Shown here piece after piece: positions 10,710 to 21,404 of a stretch of 64,000 bases of DNA. Source of the stretch: Lepidostoma basale (taxonomy: Eukaryota; Arthropoda; Insecta; Trichoptera; Lepidostomatidae); NCBI GenBank assembly GCA_022606425.2, contig JAHDVF020000247.1:248001-312000 (forward strand), written 5' to 3'. Position 1 is the stretch's first letter, and the number at the start of each line of letters is the position of its first letter. The position numbers were made by a program, and so were the translations under genes. Under the pieces are notes generated by a model that searched no databases, was not told where the DNA came from, and worked only from the letters and a program-made list of their open reading frames with translations.

Positions 10710-12055
10710 TTTATTTATACGATTTACTTTATTTAATGTTACGTATTTCTTATGCTATTTTTGTTTACCTTGTGTCATTTAAAAATACTAAAACAATTTA
10801 AAATGCTTTAGAAAACGAAACATGTCACTCCCATAAAATTCGATAGAGCTATGATATTTTATTCAAAATATTATTGAATTTTTTATGAATTAAAACATTG
10901 TTTTTTTCCACTTTGAGTTATATTTTATAGAGTTAATACTAAAGAAATTTATTATAATTTTTTTTGGTTTTCATTATTTAAAATGAACTTCTACCAAGAA
11001 TTTTCAAAAAAAAAAAATATTATTTAAAGTGTTATGCGCTTTGTCTGCTCTACATTGTCTTGTCATAAAAGTATTTAGCACGCATTCGTCTGAAAGATCT
11101 TATTTCTACCGCAGTCAGTCTACTTTCATCCTTTTTACCTATTTCCACACTTTACTATGGTGTGAATGTACAACAAAAGTGGTATAAATGTGATAAAATG
11201 AATGATACTTTCTACGAAACGCTTTAATTATGGTGTGGCATTATTACAAATGATTTATTCGTGTACTTTGTTTTTACGCTATTTTAGTTGTATTGAGTCA
11301 ACCGGTTTTGGTCCCACCGAAGCTTCGTCAGGGTTACAAAAATGGTTGTCGGTTCGATAAAACAAAATTCAAAATTTAGTGGTGTAAAAACAAAGTATGA
11401 AATTTTTATAATTTTTTTAAATGTTTGCTTTTGATTTGTAGAATAATTCTGCAATGGAATTTTAGGGAAACCATAAAACTTTCAATGAGTATATTTTGGT
11501 TGGGCTAGTGCGCACCCCTCGGCGCACCCCTCGCGTGACGTCACAAAGACAACTCCCAGGACACTTGATGTATTTGGTTAACTTAAACAACTGCGCATCA
11601 TTCCGTTCTCCCTCTGAAGAAGTAATATTTGCGAGGGGACATCGCTGACAGGGTTGACAAAAACATTAATGCCTCATATCGAAATGGACCTTGCTGCGAT
11701 TGTCTCGATGCTGCGACGTCTTCAGAATACCAGCGAGAAATGTTTACAACTGTTATTATTTTAAAAATAATACGTTATTTAGTGTCGGCAGATAAAAATA
11801 TAGGGCGCGGACCGTATACCGGGGGAACACTACCTCCTTCAACCCTGCTTGTTCGTGTGAGCGTACGAGCGAGATGCACTATTTATAGCACATAATGTAG
11901 TTCAATTCAAGCAATTATGAGCGTATTTCTTACTAGATGTTAAACATTTATGAGTGCATGCCTTTGTGGGAGTGAGAGGATTAATCTCATACACCCAGCT
12001 AAACTATGGCGCTAGTATGCTTACTGCAGCATAGCGCCCCCTGGAGACTATTGCG
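10710..12055. other. Low-information region with repeat scraps
   Basis: 10811-10860 holds GAAAACGAAACATGTCACTC, an HH-1-like scrap. 10960-11010 matches 22590-22640 (ttttcattatttaaaatgaa). 11285-11345 holds a diverged hairpin motif on the minus strand. 11500-11900 is GC-richer unique DNA with an 88-codon ORF that has no recognisable domain; I do not call it a gene. Confidence 0.45.
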
Positions 12056-12059
12056 CCTT

Positions 12060-12530
12060 TTTCTCTCAGCAGTCCGATTCGCCCAACCTAGCCAGGTCAG
12101 CCAGAACATTGTCCATTAGGCGCTGTCTAGGCCTTCCTAGAGGTCTTACCCCAGTCGGTCTAGACGCGTACAGGGTCTTGATTGCTCTGGTCTCTTCGGC
12201 TCGGCATACGTGCCCAATCCATGCTAGGTGACCAGCTTTCACGGTGCTCATTATAAAGGGCTGCTAGATCATCATACGGATCTCTTGGTTGGTCCTATGC
12301 CTCCAAGTTCCCGCTGCAATACCGGGTCTAGGTCCCGGGATAATTCTAAGTATTCTATTCTTAAACCAGTAGATTTTATGTTGTTCTTTTAGAGTCATTG
12401 TCCATGACTCAGAACCATATGTCACCACTGGCTTGATGATGGTGTTATAAATACGCAGCTTGGTGTTTCTGGATAGAAGCTTGGACTTTAGGAACGTTCG
12501 CAAGGAGGCTGCAGCTCGTAGGCCTTTTTG
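12060..12530 (-). mobile_element. LINE-C 3' end (RTE-like)
   Basis: Minus strand encodes LRIYNTIIKPVVTYGSESWT, GTWRHRTNQEIR, LAWIGHVCRAEETRAIKTLY and GRPRQRLMDNV with one break near 12258. It is a second copy of the sequence at 29107-29555. Confidence 0.85.
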
Positions 12531-12539
12531 AACTCAGTG

Positions 12540-13279
12540 TTCCAACTCTGATTATTAATTTTGAATTATTAATTATTAATTCTTATTTAATTTTGAAAAC
12601 GTTAAAACGAAAGTGAAAAAATAAATGTATGTAAAAGCAAAAATGATATGTTTAACCTATTTCATATTCACAGCCGATAATAAAATGTTTAAAACATTTT
12701 AATTGAACGATAACTAAATGTTTGTAAAATGTTTCCGCATATTTTACATTAAATGATTTCTAATATGTGTTTTTTTTATAATTTGCAACTTTTTCCATGG
12801 TGGAAACCCTGAGTTAAAATGGGGCGAAGTAGCGCATGTTTTGGCGGCAAATATCCGCGTGGGCACTTCGTTTCCCGCGCGTTCCCACGCACTTGTACAT
12901 CAGCGCCGCGCACAATGAGCCAAGTACCTACGTAGCTGCCGCTACACACGTACCATAGATACTTATGTGGTGAATTAATCAAAACTACCCCGGGAACACT
13001 CGCTGAATACTTTATGGCCATCAACGCTTTACCGAAATATCCTTAGGGAGACACTAAATAATTCCGCTGTAATTAAATCAAACTTGATATAAGTTCTACT
13101 GCATTTATATTGTATTATTAATTAAGTTTAAATCTTATTTACACGTATTATTTATCACTTATGATTAACGTGTTTGGGAAAGAAATATTAGGGAACATTT
13201 GATATGTAAGGCAGGATTTTGAATTGGCTTCAATAACTTGTATATCAAAATATGCATCATGCATTGTATTATAAACATA
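12540..13279. other. AT-rich DNA with a GC-richer unique block (12790-13025)
   Basis: The 12790-13025 block contains several CpG-containing words (gcgcgttcccacgc, cgccgcgcaca) unlike its surroundings and matches nothing else here. It could be conserved noncoding DNA. The minus-strand ORF through it has no recognisable domain. Confidence 0.4.
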
Positions 13280-13293
13280 AAATTATTATAAAT

Positions 13294-13585
13294 CTTCTTC
13301 TTCGATGGCCCTACAGCCCATATCGAGCCTTAGCCTCCAGTATTCTTCGCCTCCAACTCCTCCTGTCCTCCGCTTCGACCCTCCAATCTGACACTCGTAA
13401 CAATCTTGCCCCATCTCTCCCAACTTCATCCTCCCATTGCAGCCTTGGTCGTCCAATTGGTCTTCTACCACCTGGGTGCCACTCCAGCAATCTTTTTGGG
13501 GTTCGCGATGACGGTATCCTCTGCACGTGACCGGCCCATCACAGTCTATTCAGTCTGACCTGTGTGGAGAGACTGGGAGCTTTGT
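13294..13585 (-). mobile_element. LINE-E 3' end with 14-bp TSD
   Basis: Minus strand encodes RLLEWHPGGRRPIGRPRLQW and ends in (GAA)n. The direct repeat AAATTATTATAAAT at 13280-13293 and 13586-13599 frames it exactly. The 5' end is truncated. Confidence 0.88.
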
Positions 13586-13779
13586 AAATTATTATAAATA
13601 TAAACATAAAATGCATCATTCGTTGTATTATAGAAAAAATAACCATCAGCATGACTTCCTTTTTTAAAAACTGAATAAAACCGATTGTATGATTCCGAAA
13701 TTTTTTATTTGTTTTTTATAATGTAAGCACATACCTAAAGTTTTATTTTACTTACCTAAAGTTTTTGATGATCAATCTA

Positions 13780-13840
13780 ACCCGGGACCTTCGGTATGGA
13801 AGTCAGAGCTGTTACCAATCTCCCACGAAGGTCGTTATTA
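13780..13840 (-). repeat. tRNA-derived SINE head fragment
   Basis: The minus strand resembles the head of the SINE at 15537 (…cgaaggtcccgggtt…). Only about 60 bp remain. Confidence 0.6.
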
Positions 13841-13844
13841 TCAA

Positions 13845-14560
13845 AATAGAAAAATATACCGTCATAAGCGATTGAGGAGAAGGAAACCTCAAATTGTCTC
13901 TATACGAACGAACTAATATTGCTGACATAGAGACGAATATTATCAAAACGTAAACGCAATCGTCAAAACCAATAAAGAAGAAAGGAAATACTCGTATGCT
14001 TATTTTGTATTAAATACATCTTACGTGAATTCACTCAAAATCTAAAAATAAATCATGTTACTTCATGTTACAATGATTTTCTTTGTTAATATTTACTACA
14101 AAAATAATATTACTCAGCGAATTGTAGTAAGTACACGGAAAGGCTTTAGAGAAGTTTAAAAAGGCGGCTTACAGCTTCCTTCCATTACTTACTTATGCCC
14201 CGACATCAAAGATCCACAAAAATCTTCCCGGAGCTCCATATTCCTTAATGCCAAATAATATCATACATATGTTTTGTGCGACGTTCTTCTATTGAAATGT
14301 ATTGAATATGTCAAATCCCATACGACCACCTTCCTTTACGGAGGGTAGGTTCGAGTATTATGGCATCGGGGGAGTATTAGATAGCAATGCTGACGTAAAA
14401 TAATAAGCGGCCAATTCAAGAAAAAAAAAATTTTAACCTTTCAAGTATTAATATTATTCTGTGAATTATGGTAACTCTTTCAATGTTTGTATGTTATGTT
14501 TCAAACGATAAAATAATGTATGTAAACTAATGTGTTACATTAGCAGTAGTTAAAACAAGC
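13845..14560. other. Spacer, nothing recognised
   Basis: AT-rich DNA with no convincing ORF. I see no repeat shared with the rest of the window. Confidence 0.45.
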
Positions 14561-14564
14561 GTTT

Positions 14565-14830
14565 TTAAAGATTGTTTTATTACTGATAAAAATTTATAGC
14601 ACTGTTATAATATCACAATTTCTTTTTATTTACTAAGAATGTGGCGACAGCTGTTTGGCCAGTTTTTTTGTAACACCTGATGATGCCAACATCGGTTGGC
14701 GAAACAGCTGTCACGTCGTTCTCAATGAATAAAAATAAATTGTGTTATTATAACAGTGTTATGAATTTTAGCAATAATAATCTTGAAGTATCGTAGTGTT
14801 TCGGCCAAAACAATGGACGATTGTTTTTAT
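14565..14830 (+). repeat. HH-3 repeat copy
   Basis: Flanks of the hairpin motif (…atttatagcactgttata… and …cagtgttatgaattttag…) form an outer inverted pair. The part after the motif matches 9600-9700 (…gaagtatc.tagtgt.tc.gccaaaacaat…). Confidence 0.72.
14646..14712 (+). ncRNA. Hammerhead-ribozyme-like motif (candidate)
   Basis: Seen directly: GACAGCTGT (14646-14654) pairs with ACAGCTGTC (14704-14712) over 9 bp. CTGATGA is at 14677-14683, then one T, then a 6-bp hairpin GCCAAC/GTTGGC (14685-14700) directly followed by GAAAC (14701-14705). The order outer stem, spacer, CUGANGA, stem II, GAAA, outer stem is that of a hammerhead with open stem III, and T55 after the outer stem would be the cleavage position. 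Against it: one extra nucleotide between CUGANGA and stem II, and stem I (between 14656 and 14676) is weak. Hammerheads are known in Penelope-like elements and retrozymes. Activity is unproven. Confidence 0.45.
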
Positions 14831-14934
14831 TATTATTTCGCCAAATAATAAAATATTTTTGATTTGTTTTACGAAATATAAATATTATTTTATAAAATTG
14901 AGGCGTTTAAACACTATGGAATTCCAAATATTTT

Positions 14935-15275
14935 TCTCCTTTTAGATCTGTGGTCTGTTCCTGTAGTTCAGACTGGCTTCTCTTGGGAACACGACTCCCA
15001 GCTATCCTTCCATCACAAGAATCTGATGCATCACAACGTGTGGGATTCTGAGAGATTCTGCACATGCGCATTCCAGTGTCTTCTGCGTTGTCTGCCCCGT
15101 CTGACAATATCTTCCACCTTGGATATTTCTTGGATAGCCGTGTTCCTCATCATATCTAGAAGAGCTATCCTGCTATTATCCTTAGCGTCCGCATCTCTGC
15201 CACCCGCACGTTAGCCTTCTTGTGATATCCGATCTGGTCTCAATGCCTATGGCATATGCGTATTCAGTATTCTTA
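14935..15275 (-). mobile_element. LINE-B fragment
   Basis: Minus strand gives broken LINE-B C-terminal sequence (VAEMRTLRIIAG-like, ISKVEDIVRRGRQRRRHW). It has several frameshifts. Confidence 0.75.
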
Positions 15276-15536
15276 TTATGACGTATGCGTCAAAATAATA
15301 AAACTGAAGAATTTCTTGATTGTAAATAATGAAAAGCATATTTTTCGAGGAATGAAAAACACAATAATTCAAAATAAGTACTAATTTATTTACCAATATT
15401 TTTTGCTGTATATTTTAGTATCTTCCCGAAAAACAGAATATTTTAATATGATCAGTTTTCTAGTGGTCAGTCAAAGGTTAAAACACGTCAAATCTGAAAT
15501 AAGTTAGTGTATTTTTTCTTTATTCTTTAACATTTG

Positions 15537-15785
15537 ACGACCTTCGTGGCGGAGGGGGTTACGAGCTCTGACTTCCATGCCGAAGGTCCTGGGTTCGATT
15601 CCCGGCGATGGCAGTGTGATTGTCACACTGTCTTTGGTCTGATGTAGAATTCACGTGACAATAAAATGGCGATAGATTGGCTACCTATCACATGTCACGA
15701 GAATCAATATAATAGCTAAAAAAATAATAATTGTATACAGTAATTGGGTCCAAAACGACCTGTTGTGCACATAAAAAAAAATAGA
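15537..15785 (+). mobile_element. tRNA-derived SINE
   Basis: A-box-like TGGCGGAGGGGGTTACGAGC (15547-15566) and B-box GGTTCGATTCC (15592-15602) have tRNA-like spacing. A small hairpin CAGTGTGAttgTCACACTG follows, then the family body. Best-preserved head of the six copies in the window. Transcription by RNA polymerase III is expected for such an element. Confidence 0.85.
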
Positions 15786-15890
15786 ATAACACTTCGTATT
15801 TTCACAACACTTTATTTTACAATTTGGTGACATGTTTCAGTTATGACTAAACCTTCTTCGATGCACAAATTTAATGTTAACATTTGAGAA
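15786..15890 (-). repeat. HH-4 repeat with hairpin motif
   Basis: The minus strand ends in GAAACATGTCACC preceded by CGAAGAAGG. Flanks match the copy at 20040-20130 (acactttattt.ac….gacatgtttc). The stem is imperfect in this copy. Confidence 0.65.
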
Positions 15891-15892
15891 TC

Positions 15893-16160
15893 TGGTGACA
15901 CCGGTGGGAAGAGCAATTAGTCTGCTGAACGCGGTCTCCTCGGAGATCGACGTCTTTCATGTTAGTGAAAGTACGTTCAGAAGGCAAATACTCTTAATTC
16001 TGGAGAGTATCCTGTCTTCCTAATGTTGAACCATCTCTTATGCGTTCTGGTAGTATACTATATATAATATATTATTTTACCTGTTCTCAATAGATGCCTT
16101 AAAAATAAAATTTGTAATGTCTGTTAATGAAATAAACTGATTTGATTTGATTCGATTTGA
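15893..16160 (+). mobile_element. 3' end of a non-LTR element with (TTTGA)n-like tail
   Basis: Encodes VTPVGRAISLLNAVSSEID and STFRRQILLILESILSS before a stop, then about 150 bp of 3' sequence ending 'aataaactgattt(gattt)n'. A second copy is at 20813-21400. The tail style suggests a Jockey/CR1-like LINE; the exact clade is uncertain. Confidence 0.6.
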
Positions 16161-16164
16161 ATCG

Positions 16165-16550
16165 AAGAATGTTGGGTCACGAGCGAATCGTTTGTGCAAC
16201 TAAAAAAATGAAGTGAATATACAAAGTTTTATTATATTTCTACAAAAGCTAATGTGTTGTTACCCAATTGCATGTATTTATTTTGTTCCTATCTTTCGTG
16301 GACTCTCTCGCTTCTGGTATATAGTTCTACTCTCATAATATTATACCTTTCCATTATATTCCCATGTAAGCTGGGAGGTACTTGCACAAGTATCCACGCT
16401 TCGCGAATATGAAATGAAAGCACTCGACTAGCGTACCTTTCCATCTGTGGACTAAATCTCTACACATTACATGCTCGGGGATTTCCCTTCATACAAATAG
16501 CTAAATCCATGACGTACAGTCAGGGCAATGGGAAACGCTAGTCTAAAATA
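16165..16550. other. Spacer, nothing recognised
   Basis: Unique-looking DNA with no ORF longer than 60 codons. Confidence 0.45.
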
Positions 16551-16554
16551 CTTT

Positions 16555-16730
16555 ATTTCTCTTTTTCTTTTTTATATACTTTGTATATACAACACTTATA
16601 TTTAAAAAAAATTACATAGACATGTTTCGGACAAACAGTCCTTCTTCAGTAAAGATACATTTTTTTAAATATTATAAAATTGTTTACATGATCTGACAGA
16701 TGTTATAAAGATTTATTTTGGAACGTTTAT
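16555..16730 (-). repeat. HH-5 repeat arm with hairpin motif
   Basis: On the minus strand CTGAAGA, A, GGAC-tgttt-GTCC, GAAACATGTC (16619-16650). Same family as the arms at 33463 and 34246, 52135-52330 and 60140-60347. Confidence 0.8.
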
Positions 16731-16794
16731 GCTTTTTTTTAAACGTTTTTACAATTCGAGATATCCATTTCTACTGCATTAGACTGGATATCAA

Positions 16795-16925
16795 ATGAAG
16801 TCCTGTGAAGTTTTCTTTCCATCCCTTTGGTAGTCATCTGGTGGTCGACGGCCCTCTGGAGTCTCGTGCATCACGATTTTAGGAATCTTCTCTATGTGGT
16901 CCCTCAAGAATCGTCTTCTCTGCCT
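16795..16925 (-). mobile_element. LINE-B fragment
   Basis: Minus strand encodes RQRRRFLRDHIEKIPKI and ETPEGRRPPDD, the RRRYWRDH…GRPP segment of LINE-B. Confidence 0.75.
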
Positions 16926-17097
16926 ATGTCAAATATTTAATATGAATTTTCACATGAGTGTTTAAGAAATAATAACTACTCCATTAATAGATTAACTGGG
17001 TTTATTTCAAATTATTAAGTTAATTCTTTTTCTATTAATATTGTTGTTTGAAATTTCATGGTAGAAGTCCATTGTAAACAATGAAAATATATTTTTT

Positions 17098-17246
17098 TTT
17101 GTAAAAAATCTTTTTAAATGTATATTTAGTTAAAATCCACTGATGTTTGCGTCTTCGGCCGGTTTCGGCAGCTCGCTGCCAGAAGATCGAAGACGCAAAT
17201 ATTAGTGGATTTTAACTAAATATACATTAAAAAGATTTTTTTACAA
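17098..17246. repeat. Near-perfect palindrome, arms about 58 bp
   Basis: The arm 17098-17157 is inverted at 17189-17246 with few mismatches. The 31-bp centre holds CCGGTTTCGGCAGCTCGCTGCC, i.e. GGCAGC/GCTGCC followed by GAAACCGG on the minus strand, the ACCGGT variant of the hairpin motif. Confidence 0.85.
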
Positions 17247-17329
17247 AAAATGATATTTGCATTTTTTTTCGTTTTAACTTACTTATAAAAATTATATTAA
17301 TATTACAGTTTCGAATTTTAAATGCGTTT

Positions 17330-17640
17330 TTTTATTAGCTTTTTTTATTTAGATTTTATTATATTTTTACACCTGAAGGTATCCTCCGAAACATGTCGTG
17401 TTTTTTTAATTATTAGTGGATTAAACAAAGTTATTTTCTTAGAATTTGTTTTTTTGTATACAAATACTTGTAAACAAATACTGGATTTTTACCCATTGCG
17501 ATGATCGCTTAACCCAACCCATGATAGGTCATAAGTCCTGTAAACGCCTCGACTACCATATTCTGTTTCCAAATAATTTACATCTTCGTCTCTATTGAGA
17601 TACAATTAATCCTTAAAAAAAGTTATTTTCAATTTCCTAA
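17330..17640 (+). repeat. HH-2 copy (to 17450) and R-17 repeat
   Basis: 17372-17398 holds CTGAAGG..CCTCCGAAACATGTC, followed by the HH-2 outer sequence (agtggattaaacaaagttatttt). 17455-17625 is a dispersed repeat also found at 26660-26785 and, as a palindrome, at 39671-39836. Confidence 0.7.
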
Positions 17641-17644
17641 TTAT

Positions 17645-18203
17645 ATTTATAAACACTTTACGTTACTCCCGGCCTGGATGATTAATTAAACTCTTTAGAT
17701 AAATGCATAACAGCGGAACAATCTGTATTAAATTATATAATAATATTACGTAAAATTTCGATTATTGAAGTACTTCCCTTCACTTCCACTTTGTGTGTTC
17801 AAAATCTCTCTGTAGTGTTGCCAGCCGAACGATGGAAAAATCCCGAAATCCCCTGATAGTTATTTGATATGATTTATTCATACGGAGACAAAATACTTGT
17901 ATTATGTTCGCCGGGTATTTGATGGAGGACCTGAAAAGTAATCGCGCTGTCATAATGGGGGCATCTTCGGGACCGGGGCGGGGTAGGCGGTGCGAGCAAC
18001 ATCGGCACCTTGCCGGCAGGTTTATTATGTTAGCTATTATACCAAATGGGGTTAAATTAACTCTATTTAGAAATATTCCATTTTTATAAATGAAATATCG
18101 AAGGTTACAATTAATTGTCATGACTTTAAAACGAAGAGAATGGAACAGCTTTGAAATTGTGGCGGGAGCTTTTATGGTGCTTTTCGCGGTTAAGGATAGA
18201 AAT
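17645..18203. other. Unique DNA with a GC-richer block (17895-18025)
   Basis: The block contains gggaccggggcggggtaggc and matches nothing else here. Overlapping ORFs on both strands show no domain. No gene called. Confidence 0.4.
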
Positions 18204-18213
18204 GTTTGCCCCT

Positions 18214-19771
18214 GTGTATGGAAGTGAACTTGGAGTTAGCAGAAGAAGGATGAAAGTAGGATAAATACCGTAGAAATGAGGTCACTAAGAAGCGTGTGCG
18301 GAAAAACAATGTATGATAGATGATAGAACAATGCCTATATATGTTTTGTCGATCTGACTAAGGCATTTGACAGGGTGTTGTTAAGAGATATTGTAAGAAA
18401 ATTACAGGAAGGAGGAATATCCAATACATTGATAAAGACTGTCCAAGATATATATACCAATTGCAAAACGAAAATTAAGGTTGACAATGAACTGTCTAGG
18501 GAAATTCCTACAAGCAATGGTATAAGACAGGGAGATAGTTTGAGCCCCTTTCTGTTCAATCTTATTATGGACGAAATTATAGAAGAGGTAGCTGGCCTGG
18601 GACTAGGTTATAAAATGGGCAGTAAAACTGTGAATGTCATTTGCTATGCGGACGATGCCGCATTAATAGCAGAATCTGAAGATGACCTGCAAAGAATGTT
18701 GTACAAATTCCACACAGTATCCCAAAGGCTAAATATGGCTATATCAGTCAACAAAACAAAAAGTCTCACTATATCTAGGCAACCTGCAAGATGTAAACTG
18801 ACTGTTGATGATATACCTGTGGAGCAGGTGATGAGTTTTAGGTATTTGGGAGTGGAGATCTGCAGCCAAAGTGACCTTTATACCGAAGTACGTGAACAAG
18901 TCAGTAAAGCCTCTGCCGTGTCAGGATGCCTGAAGAATCTGGTATGGAAAAACAAGCACATGCGTATCGACAGCAAGATCAGAATATACAAAACATGCGT
19001 GCGACCCATCATGACGTACGCTGTAGAGACGCGGGCTGACACTGTGCGAACCAAGGGACTACTTAGAACATCGGAGATGAAGGTCCTAAGATCAATCACT
19101 GGAAAAACCCTCCGAGACCGTGTCCGCAACGCAGACATAAGGAAAACCTGCGAAATAGAGGATATCGTTCAGTGGAGTAGATCCAGAAGAAGATACTGGA
19201 GGGACCATGTAGCCCGAATGGATGGTGACAGACTCGCGTATACAACCGCCTATGAAATCCCTTCCGGACACCGCCCACCTGGAAGACCGCCTAAGAGATG
19301 GAGGGACAGCTGGATCTCATCATCCGACGAGATATGATTTCTGTGTCACAGATCGTCAGATCTATCAAAAGAAGAAGAAGAAGAAGAAGAAGATAGAATA
19401 TCTAATGATGAAGTAAGAATGGAATGTAAGGCGGATGAATGCGTGATAAATAAAATCAAGAAAGGGTCACTAAGATGGTTTGGACATATGGAACGAATGG
19501 ATGAGGGAAGAATGGTTAAAAAGATATATACAAGTAGTGTGAATGGGAAAAGAAGTCGAGGAAGGCCAAGGAAGACATGGCATGACCGAATTAATCAATT
19601 ACTGAAAGGCGGCCATGTTCGAAGTAGGAACAATCGACGAGCGTGCATGTCACGATGTGTGAATTTAGAAGAAGCACGAAAATTACGTCAGGATAGAATA
19701 ATGTGGCGATCCATTCTCTCTGCCTACCCCTCCGGGGAAACGGTGTGATGGTTAGTAAGTTAGTTAGTTAA
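18214..19771 (+). mobile_element. LINE-A copy 5, split by a LINE-B
   Basis: The two halves are 18214-18320 and about 19392-19771. The second half is open as KADECVINKIKKGSLRWFGH to AYPSGETV and ends in TTAG repeats. GTTTGCCCCT flanks the whole unit (18204-18213, 19772-19781), so both halves belong to one 5'-truncated insertion. It is a subfamily distinct from copies 2 and 3 (IYTSSVNGKRSRGRPRKTWH). Confidence 0.9.
18321..19391 (+). mobile_element. LINE-B with intact RT C-terminal half, nested
   Basis: An open frame from about 18330 to 19337 covers the RT palm and C-terminus: CFVDLTKAFDRV, GIRQGDSLSPFLFNL, catalytic YADD at 18645-18656, FRYLGVEICSQSD, RRRYWRDHVARMDG, GRPPKRWRDSW. It ends in (AAG)n. 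GATAGA at 18315-18320 and 19392-19397 is a short TSD, placing the insertion inside LINE-A copy 5. The frame has no internal stop over about 335 codons, so the insertion is recent, but the endonuclease is missing by 5' truncation. Confidence 0.9.
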
Positions 19772-19826
19772 GTTTGCCCCTTAATGAAACATAACATAAA
19801 ATTAAAAAATCGTAGTTCTCCATTTA

Positions 19827-19878
19827 TTCTACTTTCATCCTTATTTTGCCAGTTCCATGCTTTGCTTCCATGCATCTA
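19827..19878 (-). repeat. LINE-A scrap
   Basis: About 50 bp matching the YGSKAWNWQ…KDESRIN segment on the minus strand. Confidence 0.6.
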
Positions 19879-20039
19879 ATTATATTACGAGTATAATAGT
19901 ACGATAATTCAAATATGATTTATGCATACCACAGCTTTTGTAGTTTCATGATGAAATAAACAAGCAATGATAAATAACATACATAATTCATTTTTCCCAC
20001 ATTGTGAAGTGAAAAATGTATCAGTTACAAAACTTTTCT

Positions 20040-20130
20040 AATTTATATAACTACACTTGGTATTATAACACTTTATTTCACTTAACACAGACATGTTTCG
20101 GTTACAAGTAACCTTTATCAATGTACACAA
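20040..20130 (-). repeat. HH-4 repeat with hairpin motif
   Basis: Minus strand: TTGATAA, A, GGTTAC-tt-GTAACC, GAAACATGTC (20090-20125). The 6-bp stem is perfect and its sequence differs from the other families. Confidence 0.78.
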
Positions 20131-20334
20131 TTTTAACAATAAAATAAAACAGTGTGTTCACTTATATAATAAGAGGGGGTGGAACTATGTATAAAGGTGG
20201 AGGAGGTATAAATAAAAAGGAGTGAGGACAGGGGAGATGTAAAGGAAACATTTCGAGCATGAGAATTTAATTTTTATTTAATTTTTTAATTCATTATTTT
20301 TGATGGCTTACTTACACGTATACTTCTTCTTCTT

Positions 20335-20480
20335 CTTAAACAGCCATTGTCGTCCACTGATGGACGTAGGCCTCCCCCATACTTCTCCACGTATGACATG
20401 TCATACGGGGTGTGGTTGGCATTACAACGCCACGCTTGCCAGACCGGTTGGCGAGGTGTCCTTCCACGTTGGCACTATAA
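20335..20480 (-). mobile_element. RTE-like LINE 3' tail fragment
   Basis: Contains cactgatggacgtaggcctc, a phrase common to the 3' ends of RTE-like elements in moths and butterflies, next to a CTT-rich run. Degraded. Confidence 0.55.
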
Positions 20481-20664
20481 ACACGTTTACACGTACGTTT
20501 TATTTTTTACTCAAGACGCATTCATCTACCTTACATTTCTTCCATGTATCTTCTATTTCTTAATGACTCAATTTACGGTGTTTATGTAACTTTCATTTGT
20601 TTTTACCCATAGATATTGTTTTTTTGGTCAATACATTGTCTCTTCGGCGTTTCGGAAATCGTTC

Positions 20665-20812
20665 AACCTTCTTCTTCTTTTTCTTCATCTTCGACAAAGG
20701 CCTCCTCCATTTGCATCCATGCCACTCTCTCGTGTGTATATTGCATCGAGGTTATTCTGACATGTCTGTTCAGGTCATCCTTCCACCGTAGTTGCGGTCG
20801 CCCTGCACTTCT
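20665..20812 (-). mobile_element. LINE-D 3' end, abruptly joined to another element
   Basis: Matches 8270-8430 (caaaggcctcctccat…gttgcggtcgccctgcacttct) and stops at 20812, where the sequence switches to the element copy starting 20813. Confidence 0.75.
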
Positions 20813-21400
20813 GGTGACACCGGTGGGAAGAGCAATTAGTCTGCTGAACGCGGTCTCCTCAGAGATCGACGTCCTTCATATTAGTGAAAGTACGTTCAGG
20901 GGACAAATACTCTTGACATTAGAAAGTATCTTGTCTTCCTAATGTCGAACCACCACTAATGAGTTCCTGGTATTATGTTGTATGTATATAATATTTCACC
21001 TGTACTCAATAGATGCCTTAAACATTTATGCTGTTTGTAATGTCTTTTGTGAGTGTGAATGTGAGCTTGAGTGACCGCATAAGAAATGAATAAATTAGAC
21101 GCCGCACCAGGGTTGCTGACGTCATGGACCAAGTGGCAAAATTGAAATGGTAATGGGCTGAACACTTGGCTAGACAGGGTGACAACAGATGAGCACCCAG
21201 GATACTCAGTTGGAGACCATGGGCAAATAAGCAAAGTGTCGGAAGGCCACCGATGAGATGGACCGATAATATTGTCAAAATGGTTAGAAAATCTTGGATA
21301 CAAAGGGGGCTAAATAGAGACATTGGAAGAGGCCTATATCCAGAAGAAGAAGAATGTCTTCTGAGTAAATAAACTGATTGGATTGATTTGATTGATTCTG
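20813..21400 (+). mobile_element. Second copy of the VTPVGRAISLLNAV element, split
   Basis: 20813-21038 matches 15900-16125. After the LINE-D insertion it resumes at 21361 with the 'aataaactgattggattgattt' tail. Confidence 0.7.
21047..21352 (+). mobile_element. LINE-D 3' end, nested, 8-bp TSD
   Basis: Encodes AKLKWQWAEHLARQGDNR and SVGRPPMRWTDNIVKMVRK and ends in (GAA)n. AATGTCTT at 21039-21046 and 21353-21360 is its target duplication. An undisturbed copy of the target is at 16110-16160. Confidence 0.88.
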
Positions 21401-21404
21401 CCGT

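Noticed and set aside
11629..11895. 88-codon plus ORF in GC-richer DNA
   Set aside because: No domain, no splice or start context, no second copy.
15549..15605. A genuine tRNA gene
   Set aside because: A and B boxes are present but no cloverleaf arms fit, and the same sequence recurs with a common SINE body.
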